Shown: piece by piece, positions 37,701 through 45,289 of the stretch
Layout of the letters: every line of letters starts with the position of its first letter
Numbering within the stretch: position 1 is the stretch's first letter
Assembly (NCBI GenBank): GCA_963823505.1
Contig: CAWGLY010000006.1
Location: 310,001 to 374,000 of the forward strand
Origin: DATHZQ01 sp963823505
GTDB lineage: Bacteria; Actinomycetota; Acidimicrobiia; Spongiisociales; UBA5794
Reading direction: 5' to 3'
DNA: 64,000 bases
Notes under the pieces: model-generated
Database searches by the model: none
What the model was told of the DNA's origin: nothing
The model's input: only the letters and a program-made list of their open reading frames with translations
Translations under genes and position numbers: made by a program

Positions 37701-37848
37701 CGTGACTTTCGGTCCGGTGACCAACGTCGACACGCTCCGCTTGAGGTGGATCCGAGATGGCGCCCCGCCCGTGACCTGCGACCCCCGTCTCACCTACACC
37801 AACTGGGCCTCCGCCTCCATGGAAGCCACCGTGACCTGTACCCCCTGA
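34798..37848 (+). CDS. eCIS-associated membrane protein: double Ig-like, TM, carboxypeptidase-regulatory-like repeats
   Basis: A 1016-aa protein. The N-terminal module (about 10-215) has two Ig-like domains resembling those of the preceding protein (compare FPAGKHLLSVRVTS here with FPTGRFLVGIEVTE there), then one TM helix at 226-251. The outer part is a string of carboxypeptidase-regulatory-like beta domains with repeated starts near 514 (GNVSGTVSDRATGAALGG) and 614 (GTVSGRVTDSLTGDGLGG). The C-terminal domain ends in CTP and resembles the end of the convergent 38226-39860 protein. Its start lies 46 nt after the previous gene, so they form an operon. Likely an envelope stalk or adhesin-like partner of the injection machine. 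Confidence 0.88.
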   Translation: MTQAIHMPVHVTPEEIEVKPGTAADINVSVFNTSEIIDAFVVDVIGADNTNEPDHKGWVARTPEEVRLFPDKADAVQVAVTVPMHFPAGKHLLSVRVTSQTTGQVVATAPVRLTVAEWPEAQMELDPEQVVGGRTGRFGAVLTNKGNVALDVRLAADDKTNELSYAITPQHHRLEPGENGVSQVVVSGSRPWTGIPLARQFTLTATSGELKYDRPATFVSDPWIPRWALTFLSIALLLGLWAFIVGLAIDAIIEDGNEDLTSAFADGMEAVVEAIDPDAMTDAALGQAGSGSAALLAANVVRGPEGTIAGEMGTGVDGSAIPGATVVATPLVQAGSKAGQIDTSRDPVETVVGEDGTFVFEDMVVGDYILIASAPGFEVSTVPEPGTVYECPASDPPCVSVPVDLATAEPIMFSLNGKPGLISGVVLLEGEPNPGSLVEVNRLVEPELETSQTVPSGASITDVDGRFAFEPLETPASYEVVLTTPGFVTQRIVVPLEAGQRILELEVPIVATGVGNVSGTVSDRATGAALGGVSVQIASSGGDFSILTTTLTVATGGKAIGTYELTGVPEGDYTATFQLEGYDDAAIPFVVNPASPLITLNPALSPSAGPNGARIGTVSGRVTDSLTGDGLGGVSVVVSGPSGSFTTSTFSTAVGSQPVGSFLMTGLPIGSYTASYSALHYQAAALPFTLTATDATAAVNAQLDIIPTPVTGTVLVITGTTAAPVTEPLPGVTLLFDPTPGNPDDALVTLGTTDAVGGFAVSMPATPGIRTIILGGEFLVPTIDVAIDPGTPVDAGTTTVVRLFTPPGSLRDQFGRLLRTAAADYAPPLTGDVAAVITNLVAANDLFSIDLADPAYEFTFPIDQGFDLPELPGPGTYTLRFTLPAGSQQLVETNTLTTPIDATTTAATFTVPFADGVLWATARSGGQPVADDTFELVSVQVVVDPVTGIETETELGVVDTQATDGQGRVTFGPVTNVDTLRLRWIRDGAPPVTCDPRLTYTNWASASMEATVTCTP

Positions 37849-38225
37849 AGACCGCGGAAGTCTTCGCGTTCCTTGGGGTCGCTTCGCAACTCCGAGGGTT
37901 GAAGCGAGGTGCGTTCACGATCGAAGGGCTGAAACCCCCATTCCCATCCCTTCGAGGGATGAGGTGCCGCAGGCGGGAACGCTCCGGGTTGCTGAGCGGA
38001 GGCGGGGAGGGCCACACCCTGGAACCGCGCCTGGTCGGTGGGGTTGCCGAGGGGTTGAGACCTTCCCCCGGCCCGGCGGCCGGACCCCTCCCTACGGTGG
38101 GAACAAGGGACCTCGGCAGCTTTGCGTCAACCTGAGGGTTCGCCGCCGGTTGTGCCCCCTCCGATCGAGCCCGCGGATCCAGGTCCAAGGGAGGAGAACA
38201 AAGACTCGGCGGCGTGCGGTCGGTC
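37849..38225. other. Intergenic stretch between convergent genes, no gene seen
   Basis: A 377-bp gap. It contains a perfect 7-bp hairpin with a 3-nt loop (CATCCCT/AGGGATG, 37945-37961) and a 26-bp motif at 38001-38026 shared with 24735-24760. Short open frames are present but are Arg/Pro-rich in all readings and have no ribosome binding site. A terminator function for either convergent gene is possible but no U tract is seen. Confidence 0.5.
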
Positions 38226-39860
38226 CTACGGGGTGCAGTCGACGGTGCCGAAGTTGGACGAGGCGTCGGGGTCGACGGTCGGGTCGGGTGAGCAGGCGAT
38301 CACCGTTGCGTCGCCATCGATCACCTTGAGCCAGATGGTTTCGACGCCGATGAGGGGTCCAAAAGTCACCCGACCTTGGGCATCGGACTGTGCCATCGCG
38401 ATCGGTGCCGCGCCGGGAACGGCGACCGCCTGAACGGTGGCGTGAGGCAGCGGTTCGCCGGCAGACGTGACGACACCCCAGGCGACACCAGGGGCAAATG
38501 GCACGACCAAGTCCTCAACGGTGGCATCAGCGTCGATCGACATCCGTGTTGTGGACGTCGCTGAGAGTTGTTCCGCGTTCTCGGGCGCCGTCACCGTGAA
38601 GTCGTACATGGCCGGTCCGGGGAGCTCGAAGGCGAACCCTTCTCCGATGGCGAACGAGGTCTCGTACACGAGTTCGCCGGTGGCCCTCACGGCCCTGACG
38701 GCCACGGTTGCCTCGCCGGTGACCGGGGGATCTGCAATCTCGGAGAGCGGCCGGCCGAACGAGTCCACGAGCGCTCCCTCGACGGTGAACAGGCGCACCA
38801 GCGTGATGTCTCCGACCGCAACGGGTTCACCCGGCTCGGAAATGGTCACCACGGTTGCAGCGTCCGTGTAGTCACCTCGAAACAGCAACTGATGCCGGCC
38901 GGCCGGCGCCCTCGCCGTAATGACGAAGGAGCCGTCGGTGTCGGTCGTCGCCACATTCGGCGGTACATCCAGGATGACCAGCAGCCCGGCAACGGGGGTG
39001 GGGGTACCGGTGACCGATGTGGTCAACACGCGGCCGAACACCGATGTTTCGACGATGTCGAGCTGTGCATCCAACTCGATGCGCCCATCGCCCTCGGCGA
39101 CGATGAACTCGCGAGTCGCGGTGTCGTACCCGGCTGCCGAGAACTCTGCGGTGTACGTGCCCGGGGGCAGGGATCGCACCGAATAGCAGCCCCCGACAGC
39201 GCCCTCGTCCCGCGCTGGGACCGCAACCTGGGTGCCGTCTGGTCCGGTGACCACCACTGTGGCGTCCCGTATCGCCGTCCCCGTCAACCGGTCGGTGATC
39301 TCTCCGCTGATAGCGGCGGCTCGAGCGCCGACCGAGGCGAACGGCACAGCGCCCGAGAGGTTGCTGCAGCCTGCGGCCGCCGCCTGACTCGCAGGTGGCG
39401 TGCTACTGAGCAGGAGGAAGGCAAGGAAGATGAGCAACGCCAGCGCCGCCAGGACTGCCGTCAGACGCCACGGCCCCCAGTCGACGGGTTCCTCGTCTTC
39501 GAGCTCTTCGACGATCTGCGACGGAGGAGCGGGGACGGGCCCAGGCGTGATGACGGGATCAGGGGTGGGCGGAGGACCGGACAGATCGTTGCCGCACCGC
39601 CAACACGTCGACCCGTTCTCCGCCGGGTTGAGCTCCTCGCAGTACCAGCAGGCCCTCGGTGCGATGCCGGAGACGCCCTTCACTCCGGGGAACCGCCTTC
39701 GATAGTCGACCGCAGGGTCGAACGCCGCTCCCTGCACCACCACTTCTTCCGCGGCAAAGAACATCGGGAAGTCGCACGCAGGGCAGAAGGAAGCCGCATC
39801 CTGCGCCAGCGTCCCGAACTCGCTGTGCGTGTGACACCGCGGGCATTCCAGCTCAGCCAT
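38226..39860 (-). CDS. eCIS operon zinc-ribbon membrane protein with carboxypeptidase-regulatory-like domains
   Basis: A 544-aa protein, last in the structural operon. Two N-terminal zinc ribbons (Cys6/Cys9 with Cys26/Cys29; Cys71/Cys74 with Cys86/Cys89) are followed by a Pro-rich linker, one TM helix at 133-151 and about 390 residues of outer beta domains including ISGEITDRLTGTAIRDA. The cytoplasmic zinc ribbons may bind the baseplate; this is inference. The C-terminal 55 residues (QGRVTFGPL to VDCTP) are paralogous to the end of the convergent 34798-37848 protein. The start overlaps the tail protein I gene by 8 nt. Confidence 0.87.
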   Translation of the reverse strand: MAELECPRCHTHSEFGTLAQDAASFCPACDFPMFFAAEEVVVQGAAFDPAVDYRRRFPGVKGVSGIAPRACWYCEELNPAENGSTCWRCGNDLSGPPPTPDPVITPGPVPAPPSQIVEELEDEEPVDWGPWRLTAVLAALALLIFLAFLLLSSTPPASQAAAAGCSNLSGAVPFASVGARAAAISGEITDRLTGTAIRDATVVVTGPDGTQVAVPARDEGAVGGCYSVRSLPPGTYTAEFSAAGYDTATREFIVAEGDGRIELDAQLDIVETSVFGRVLTTSVTGTPTPVAGLLVILDVPPNVATTDTDGSFVITARAPAGRHQLLFRGDYTDAATVVTISEPGEPVAVGDITLVRLFTVEGALVDSFGRPLSEIADPPVTGEATVAVRAVRATGELVYETSFAIGEGFAFELPGPAMYDFTVTAPENAEQLSATSTTRMSIDADATVEDLVVPFAPGVAWGVVTSAGEPLPHATVQAVAVPGAAPIAMAQSDAQGRVTFGPLIGVETIWLKVIDGDATVIACSPDPTVDPDASSNFGTVDCTP

Positions 39861-40404
39861 CGCTCACCTCCCCTTCTCCCGCATCAGGCACCACGAAGCT
39901 GTACGGCAGCCATGCAGGGATCGTGGCCTCGACGAGAGCCGCCAGGTGCCGCTCATCGACGCCGCCAAGGGTCTCGAGCACGATGAGCAGTTCAACGCGC
40001 TGCTCCGCCGGCACGGTTTGAGACGAGTAGTCGCCGCCCTCCAGCAGCATCACGCCACGATCCACGCCGCCGGGATCGACGACCTCGCAGGGAGCACCGG
40101 TGGCGGCCTCGAGCAGCGCAGCTACTTCCGCACGAGTCCCCCTCGCCGCGAAATGCCCCATCGCCGCGGTCGCCACTGCGTTGCAGCGGTCGTCGGGGAG
40201 ACCGGCGTCCACGACAACACCGATCCAGCCTGCCATCCATCGAACGACCTCCGGCCGTGCGACTTGGGGGTCGAAAAGCGTGGAGAACTCGTCGGCGCGA
40301 TCGTACAGGTCGGTCCCGACGTCCTCGAAGCCGCGAAGGAAGCGGACGAGCAGGTCGTCGCTCGCCAGGACATTGGGTAGACGGTCGACGTAGAGCGCGG
40401 TCAT
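39853..40404 (-). CDS. eCIS phage tail protein I-like baseplate component
   Basis: A 183-aa protein of the phage tail protein I (gpI) type found in eCIS clusters (Afp12 region). It has YVDRLPNVLASDDLLVRFLRGFE near the start, FDPQVARPEVVRWMAGWIGV and LLEAATGAPCEVVDPG. In related machines it forms part of the baseplate wedge with the J-like protein encoded just upstream. Its ATG overlaps the J gene stop (ATGA), so the two are translationally coupled. Confidence 0.88.
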   Translation of the reverse strand: MTALYVDRLPNVLASDDLLVRFLRGFEDVGTDLYDRADEFSTLFDPQVARPEVVRWMAGWIGVVVDAGLPDDRCNAVATAAMGHFAARGTRAEVAALLEAATGAPCEVVDPGGVDRGVMLLEGGDYSSQTVPAEQRVELLIVLETLGGVDERHLAALVEATIPAWLPYSFVVPDAGEGEVSDG

Positions 40405-42374
40405 CGAACGACGACCTCATGCTTGAAACCCAAGAAGATGGCGTCCTCTTCGAGGGTGATGCCTTCTGCAGGCTGACCTTCCTCTGTGGCGGCTTGCGCA
40501 GGAGTCCGCTGCCCGATGACAATGCGTTCGCCCCGCCGCAGATCGGCAGCGAAGAGAACCACGTCATCGACGGCCGCCACACCTTCGATCGCCGCCAGCA
40601 TCTGCCTGGCCTTCTCCTCGGTCAGCGTCCAGCCCGGCTGAACGCCGTCGCCGTCTGGCCCGCCGCAGATCGGATGAGTGAACCGGTACAGCGCCTCCCG
40701 ACACCGCTGCTCGATCACTCTGGTGTCTGCGCCGGTGACGGCCGTCACCTTGGCCACGATGCTCACGCCTTCGTAGTACGGAGTCCCGACCTGGACGCTG
40801 GTTCCGACCAGGCGTCGCTCGTCGAGGAACTCGATGACCTCGTCGTGCACCTGGGGGTCGAGCACAAAGTCGTCGATCGTGTGCTCGCTGGCCTCACCGG
40901 CAACGGCGGGGACGAGCAGCACCCGGACGACGGGTAGCCCCTGCCTCCGATCGACACAGTGTGCCCTGGCAACGGCGCCGCTGGCCTCGACCGCAAGACG
41001 GGCGTAGTCGCCGGTCGTCACGGCACGACGCCCTGCCCGCAGCGTCACCGGCGCCCGCTTCCGCGCCGCCTCATCCGTCTCGGCATCCTCTCCGCCGGTC
41101 GCCGCTTCGAGGTTCGTCACTCGTTGCACGAACGGCACGCTGGTACGCATCACCCTGAGGCTGCCCGCCGGGACGTTGCCCTCCAAGCCGCCACCGGTGC
41201 GGTAGGCCGTGACCATGATCTGTGCACCTTTGGGCGGTATGGCCCCACGCTGCGCGCTTCCACCGCCCGGGTGACGCACCGCCGGACCGAACTCGACCTC
41301 CCCCGCCGCCGGGTGCCACACCACATGCCGGTCGTGATCATGGGAGTAGCCAAAGTGGTCGACCTCGTCCCACACCTCCGAGCCCTCATCGGTGACCACT
41401 CGGATCTCCTCACCCTCCCACCGCGGGCTCAGGACCGGGGCCCGGCTCACCTGAAAGCGCTGCCCGGGAGTCCCGTCGCTCGTGCCGAGCACCTCGGCAG
41501 GTATCGGCTCCCCGTGGAACGAAGACACCACGCCGCCGATCGTCTCGACCTCGAGTGTGCGGATCGCCGGAGATCGGCTGTAGCTCCGATCCGCCTCGTG
41601 TTCGTCGAGGGTGAGCCGAACCCAGAACGCCTCCACTCCCTCGATGGGGAGCAGTGCATGGCCCGCAGGGAGCTTGAGCTCGATCTCGCCGTCGCGGTTG
41701 AGCCCGCCGGTTTCGTCCCCCAGCTGAGTTGCCTCTGCCCAGCCCTTCTCGGTGGAGATCTCCCACCGGATCGGCGGCCTCTCGGGTTCGATGCCACGAC
41801 CCAGAGTCTCGGCCGAGATCCTCAGCCGGATGACGTGGCGAGACAAGGGCTCGGCGAAGGCGAAGTACGTTGCAGCTCCGACCTCGAGTGGCTCGAAGCA
41901 CGTGACGGACTTCTCGCTGAACTTGAGCACGTCCCAGCGATTGCGATGCGGGCCCTCGGGAGCGCGGGTCATGCAGCCGACCAACCGGGGGGACCGCAAC
42001 AGCAGCGACTCGTTCGTCATGAACACGATCTGGCCGTCTTCGTCGGTCTGCGTCGACACTTCGATACGGGGCGGGAGGAGTGCCTCGTCTGCCTGCGGAG
42101 TGATCCGGAAGACGAGATCGGTACGCGCCGGCACCACCGAGTACGGCTCGATCCCCACCATGTTGAGGAACACCGAGTAGAGCCGGTCGGGTACCTGGTT
42201 GAGCCGGTAGAGCGTGAGCTCCGTCATGTAGGCAAAGAGCTCGACCAGCGTGACTCCCGGATCTGAGACGTTGTGGTTGGTCCATTCAGGGCAATGCTCG
42301 GCGATCCGCTGCTTCGTCTCGTCGACGATGTCCTGGAACTTGCGGTCGTCGAGGTTCGGGACCCGAAGTGTCAT
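40401..42374 (-). CDS. eCIS baseplate J/gp47-like wedge protein
   Basis: A 657-aa protein matching the putative baseplate assembly family of eCIS (Afp11-like). The N-terminus DPGVTLVELFAYMTELTLYR is highly characteristic, and the central part contains the baseplate J core (about 380-560: KRAPVTLRAGRRAVTTGDYA). It builds the wedges that surround the spike and trigger sheath contraction. Gene overlaps of 4 nt on both sides (ATGA) tie it to gp25 and tail protein I. Confidence 0.94.
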   Translation of the reverse strand: MTLRVPNLDDRKFQDIVDETKQRIAEHCPEWTNHNVSDPGVTLVELFAYMTELTLYRLNQVPDRLYSVFLNMVGIEPYSVVPARTDLVFRITPQADEALLPPRIEVSTQTDEDGQIVFMTNESLLLRSPRLVGCMTRAPEGPHRNRWDVLKFSEKSVTCFEPLEVGAATYFAFAEPLSRHVIRLRISAETLGRGIEPERPPIRWEISTEKGWAEATQLGDETGGLNRDGEIELKLPAGHALLPIEGVEAFWVRLTLDEHEADRSYSRSPAIRTLEVETIGGVVSSFHGEPIPAEVLGTSDGTPGQRFQVSRAPVLSPRWEGEEIRVVTDEGSEVWDEVDHFGYSHDHDRHVVWHPAAGEVEFGPAVRHPGGGSAQRGAIPPKGAQIMVTAYRTGGGLEGNVPAGSLRVMRTSVPFVQRVTNLEAATGGEDAETDEAARKRAPVTLRAGRRAVTTGDYARLAVEASGAVARAHCVDRRQGLPVVRVLLVPAVAGEASEHTIDDFVLDPQVHDEVIEFLDERRLVGTSVQVGTPYYEGVSIVAKVTAVTGADTRVIEQRCREALYRFTHPICGGPDGDGVQPGWTLTEEKARQMLAAIEGVAAVDDVVLFAADLRRGERIVIGQRTPAQAATEEGQPAEGITLEEDAIFLGFKHEVVVR

Positions 42375-42823
42375 GACTCACCCTCCTTCGGAATCACGTA
42401 GAACGGATGAACGAGGTTGCGCCTGTCGTTGGTGGCACGGACCTGATACGCGATGAAGATGGCCACCGCGTTCTGCCCGTCGCCCTGTACCGCCGCGGTT
42501 CCGGCTGGGTCGTCGGCCAGCCGGGAAGCCGTGACGTCGTCGACGATGATCCGCGGCTCCCACTCGGCGAGGGCTGCCCGCACGGCGAACGCCATCCCCG
42601 TGAGCGTTGCATCGTTGAGCGGAGCGAACATGTAGTCCCAGATGCGACAGCCAAATCGAGGCCGCATCGGCCGCTCCCCCGGCGCCGTCATGATGATGAT
42701 CCGGATCGACTCTGCGATGTCGTCGTACCCGGAGGCGAGCGCAATGCGTCCCCTGACGTCGATCCGCATCGGGAACGCCAGACCACGGCCGACAAAATCC
42801 ACATGGGGTTGGATAGCAGTCAA
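42371..42823 (-). CDS. eCIS gp25-like baseplate protein
   Basis: A 150-aa protein of the GPW/gp25 family (Afp9-like), including GRIALASGYDDIAESIRIII, the conserved RPMRPRFGCRIWDYMF and the EPRIIVDDV strand. In T4 and in eCIS this protein links the baseplate wedge to the first sheath ring. The TTG start overlaps the spike gene's stop (TTGA). Length and order are normal for eCIS loci. Confidence 0.93.
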   Translation of the reverse strand: MTAIQPHVDFVGRGLAFPMRIDVRGRIALASGYDDIAESIRIIIMTAPGERPMRPRFGCRIWDYMFAPLNDATLTGMAFAVRAALAEWEPRIIVDDVTASRLADDPAGTAAVQGDGQNAVAIFIAYQVRATNDRRNLVHPFYVIPKEGES

Positions 42824-44622
42824 TTGAGTTGCACCATCGCTCCCTTGACTTGGGCGACGCCCCCGGCTTCGAGCTTGAGCGACCCGGAGCCCTTCGCCTC
42901 GACGGAAAGACCCTCGACGGCAAACTTGGCGGTGGCTTTCCCCTCGATGTTGGTGCCCTCCATGGCGATCTTGGAGTCGGCCGTCACCTTGATGTTGGCG
43001 CCCTTGAGCGAAAGATCGCCGGTCGCCTTCAGTTCCATGTCGCCGTCCGCCGTGACCGTGACGTCCTTGGGTGTCGTGATCGTCACGCCACCGTCCTCGG
43101 TGATCTCGATCAGGCCTTTGCCGCCGGCAAGCGCGATCGTGATCGAGTTGTCGGTTCCCCCTTCGGACTGGTCGTCTTTGATCTCAACCTTGTGGCCGTT
43201 GAAAGTGTGGAAGGCCCGTACGGTGACTTTGTCGTTGATGACTGCCGTTGCGTTGTCGAGTGGAGGTGGGTTGGGAGTGCTCCAGAGCCCGCCGAGGATG
43301 ACAGGCCGGAGCGGGTCTCCTTGCTCGAAACCGACGATGACTTCGTCGTGAATCTCCGGCAGCACCTGGAGACCTCGCTTCTTGCCTGCCCCAGGCGCGG
43401 CGATGCGTGCCCACGCCGACTCGTCCTCATCGGACAGTGTGGGGAACTGGACTTTGACACGGCCGGGTTGGGCCTCGTCGTTGATGGCCGTCACCTTGCC
43501 GACGACGAGCCCCGCGGTCGGCCGGTCTCCCATGGCGGGAGGCGCCCGAAGCAACTCGACGAGGTCCGTCGGATCAACGCCCTCGCACACAAACCGGGTG
43601 CGATACGGACCGTCCCCACCGAGGACGTGCTCGACCTTGGTCAACGTGTACACCCCTGAAAGCTGGCTGCCGATCTCGGCGAGCTCGACGGCCTTGCCCG
43701 GCGCAAGATTGGGGTCGCCGGTCGCCACGCCTCGCAGCCGTACCTGCGACGACATCGCCTTGCGGCCGATCGACTTTGCAAAAGCATCGGCGGCGACGGT
43801 GTCCGGCAGCGTGTGGCTGGCGAACCGCTTGGCAATTCCGAAATCGGCCGACTTGGTGGCCACGTCGGTTGCAGCGGGAGCGTCCGAGGCAAGCCCTTCC
43901 GACCTGCTGGCGTCCGGCGTCGAAGTGCCGACGATTGCCGCCTGGCTCTCCGGGTCCCACGCCCGCACCTCCACGGCCGACACCGCATCGCTGCTCGACA
44001 TCCGCACCCGGAACGACAGCAGGCTCTCACCTTGGGTCAGGGTTGCCATCTCGGTCGGCGACTCGAGGTCCTTGAAGTTGAGAGTTGAGTCTTCGATCCA
44101 CCACCGGAACCCGAGAGCGGCTGCCCGCCGCGAGAGAAAGGCGTAGTCGCTCTCGGCCTGCAGCACGTATTCGTGGGTGATCGCCGTGGCGTCGACGTCG
44201 GGGGTGAGCGAATGTTCGCCCGCAATGAAGGACACCATGTCGGCGTCGGTCATCGCGGTGTAGGTGTGGACCCGCACGTTGCGGGCCAGACGGTGGCCCC
44301 GATCGAGAGCAGTGATGACGAGCTCGACCTTCTCGCTGGCTCCCGATTCCGTCGCGATCGCAGTGACTTCGCCCGCAAACACGAGGTGCGTGTCGTTGTC
44401 TCCGTCGGTCAACGTCACGTCGAGCGTCGACCCGATCTCGAATTCGCCGGCGTCGAGGTGGGTGAACTTGGGGTCGTTGAAACGCAGAGTCGCGACGTCG
44501 GGGAGCTGGATCGACTGCTCGATGCGCATGTCCACGAGGTCGGTGACCAAGCCGATGCCGATCTCAGCGCCGTCCGTCTCCACCTTGGGAACGTCGACGT
44601 GGGTCGTGGTGTGGCTAAACAT
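42820..44622 (-). CDS. eCIS VgrG-like central spike protein
   Basis: A 600-aa spike (Afp8/Pvc8-like): a gp27-like hub in the N-terminal 370 residues (QSIQLPDVATLRFNDP, SDYAFLSRRAAALGFRWWIE), an OB-fold gp5 domain with GVDPTDLVELL and LVVGKVTAINDEAQPGRV (about 350-450), and a C-terminal beta-helix made of short repeats (VTVTADGDMELKATGDLSLK). It ends in VQLN with no extra effector domain. The tip would be capped by the DUF4280 protein at 60736. It lies between the LysM and gp25 genes with overlaps. Confidence 0.94.
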   Translation of the reverse strand: MFSHTTTHVDVPKVETDGAEIGIGLVTDLVDMRIEQSIQLPDVATLRFNDPKFTHLDAGEFEIGSTLDVTLTDGDNDTHLVFAGEVTAIATESGASEKVELVITALDRGHRLARNVRVHTYTAMTDADMVSFIAGEHSLTPDVDATAITHEYVLQAESDYAFLSRRAAALGFRWWIEDSTLNFKDLESPTEMATLTQGESLLSFRVRMSSSDAVSAVEVRAWDPESQAAIVGTSTPDASRSEGLASDAPAATDVATKSADFGIAKRFASHTLPDTVAADAFAKSIGRKAMSSQVRLRGVATGDPNLAPGKAVELAEIGSQLSGVYTLTKVEHVLGGDGPYRTRFVCEGVDPTDLVELLRAPPAMGDRPTAGLVVGKVTAINDEAQPGRVKVQFPTLSDEDESAWARIAAPGAGKKRGLQVLPEIHDEVIVGFEQGDPLRPVILGGLWSTPNPPPLDNATAVINDKVTVRAFHTFNGHKVEIKDDQSEGGTDNSITIALAGGKGLIEITEDGGVTITTPKDVTVTADGDMELKATGDLSLKGANIKVTADSKIAMEGTNIEGKATAKFAVEGLSVEAKGSGSLKLEAGGVAQVKGAMVQLN

Positions 44623-45289
44623 TCAGCGCCTCGCCACTCAGCGGCACCGTCAACGCCGTGCCGGGCCGAACCCGCAGCGGGTCGGTCACGCCGTTGGCCG
44701 CGGCGATGATGCGCCATCGGGTGGGGTTGTCGTAGTAGAGCGCAGCGAGGGCATCGAGGGTCTCGCCGGTCTGGAGCACGTGTACCCGGTGCGGGTGCGG
44801 CGTTCCCGAGGTCGGGTTCTGCGCCAGCCACGTGTTGTCGTCTTCCGATTGCTCCAGTGACACCTTGGCTTTGGCTCGCAGCGGCGTTCCCGCGGCGGAG
44901 AAGTAGGTGTACGTGACGGACACGCTCTTGACATAGCTCTCGAACGACGTGAACTCGCCCCAGTGGAAGCGGACCGTCGGTGGCCGCTTCACGGCAGACT
45001 GCTCACTCGGCAGATTGGGGTTGCGTTCGAGCAGGCGTAGGAGCTGTTTGGTGTAGCCGGCAACGGTGGTGCCGACGTCGGTGGTGTCGAAAATCAGCTC
45101 GAGGTCGAGGGAGGAAGCGCCACCCTTGTTGAACGTCATCTTCGGGGCGTTGACGTATTTGGTGTCTTCTGCGCTCCAGTCGGTGGACTTGGCCAGGCTG
45201 AACTCTTCCGGGTTGAACAGGCACTCGATGGTGTCGTCGGGTGCGATGTCAGAGCCGGGCTCGATCCAGATCACGGCTTTGGTGACCAT
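44615..45289 (-). CDS. eCIS LysM-containing hub protein (Afp7-like)
   Basis: A 224-aa protein. Residues 1-155 are the gp53/Afp7-like part (LFNPEEFSLAKSTDWS, FDTTDVGTTVAGYTKQL), and a C-terminal LysM (about 165-220: VHVLQTGETLDALAALYY, WRIIAAANGV) follows. In eCIS this protein joins spike hub, inner tube and wedges; here LysM is a structural module, not a cell-wall binder. Its ATG shares one base with the stop of the upstream disordered gene. Confidence 0.93.
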   Translation of the reverse strand: MVTKAVIWIEPGSDIAPDDTIECLFNPEEFSLAKSTDWSAEDTKYVNAPKMTFNKGGASSLDLELIFDTTDVGTTVAGYTKQLLRLLERNPNLPSEQSAVKRPPTVRFHWGEFTSFESYVKSVSVTYTYFSAAGTPLRAKAKVSLEQSEDDNTWLAQNPTSGTPHPHRVHVLQTGETLDALAALYYDNPTRWRIIAAANGVTDPLRVRPGTALTVPLSGEALNV

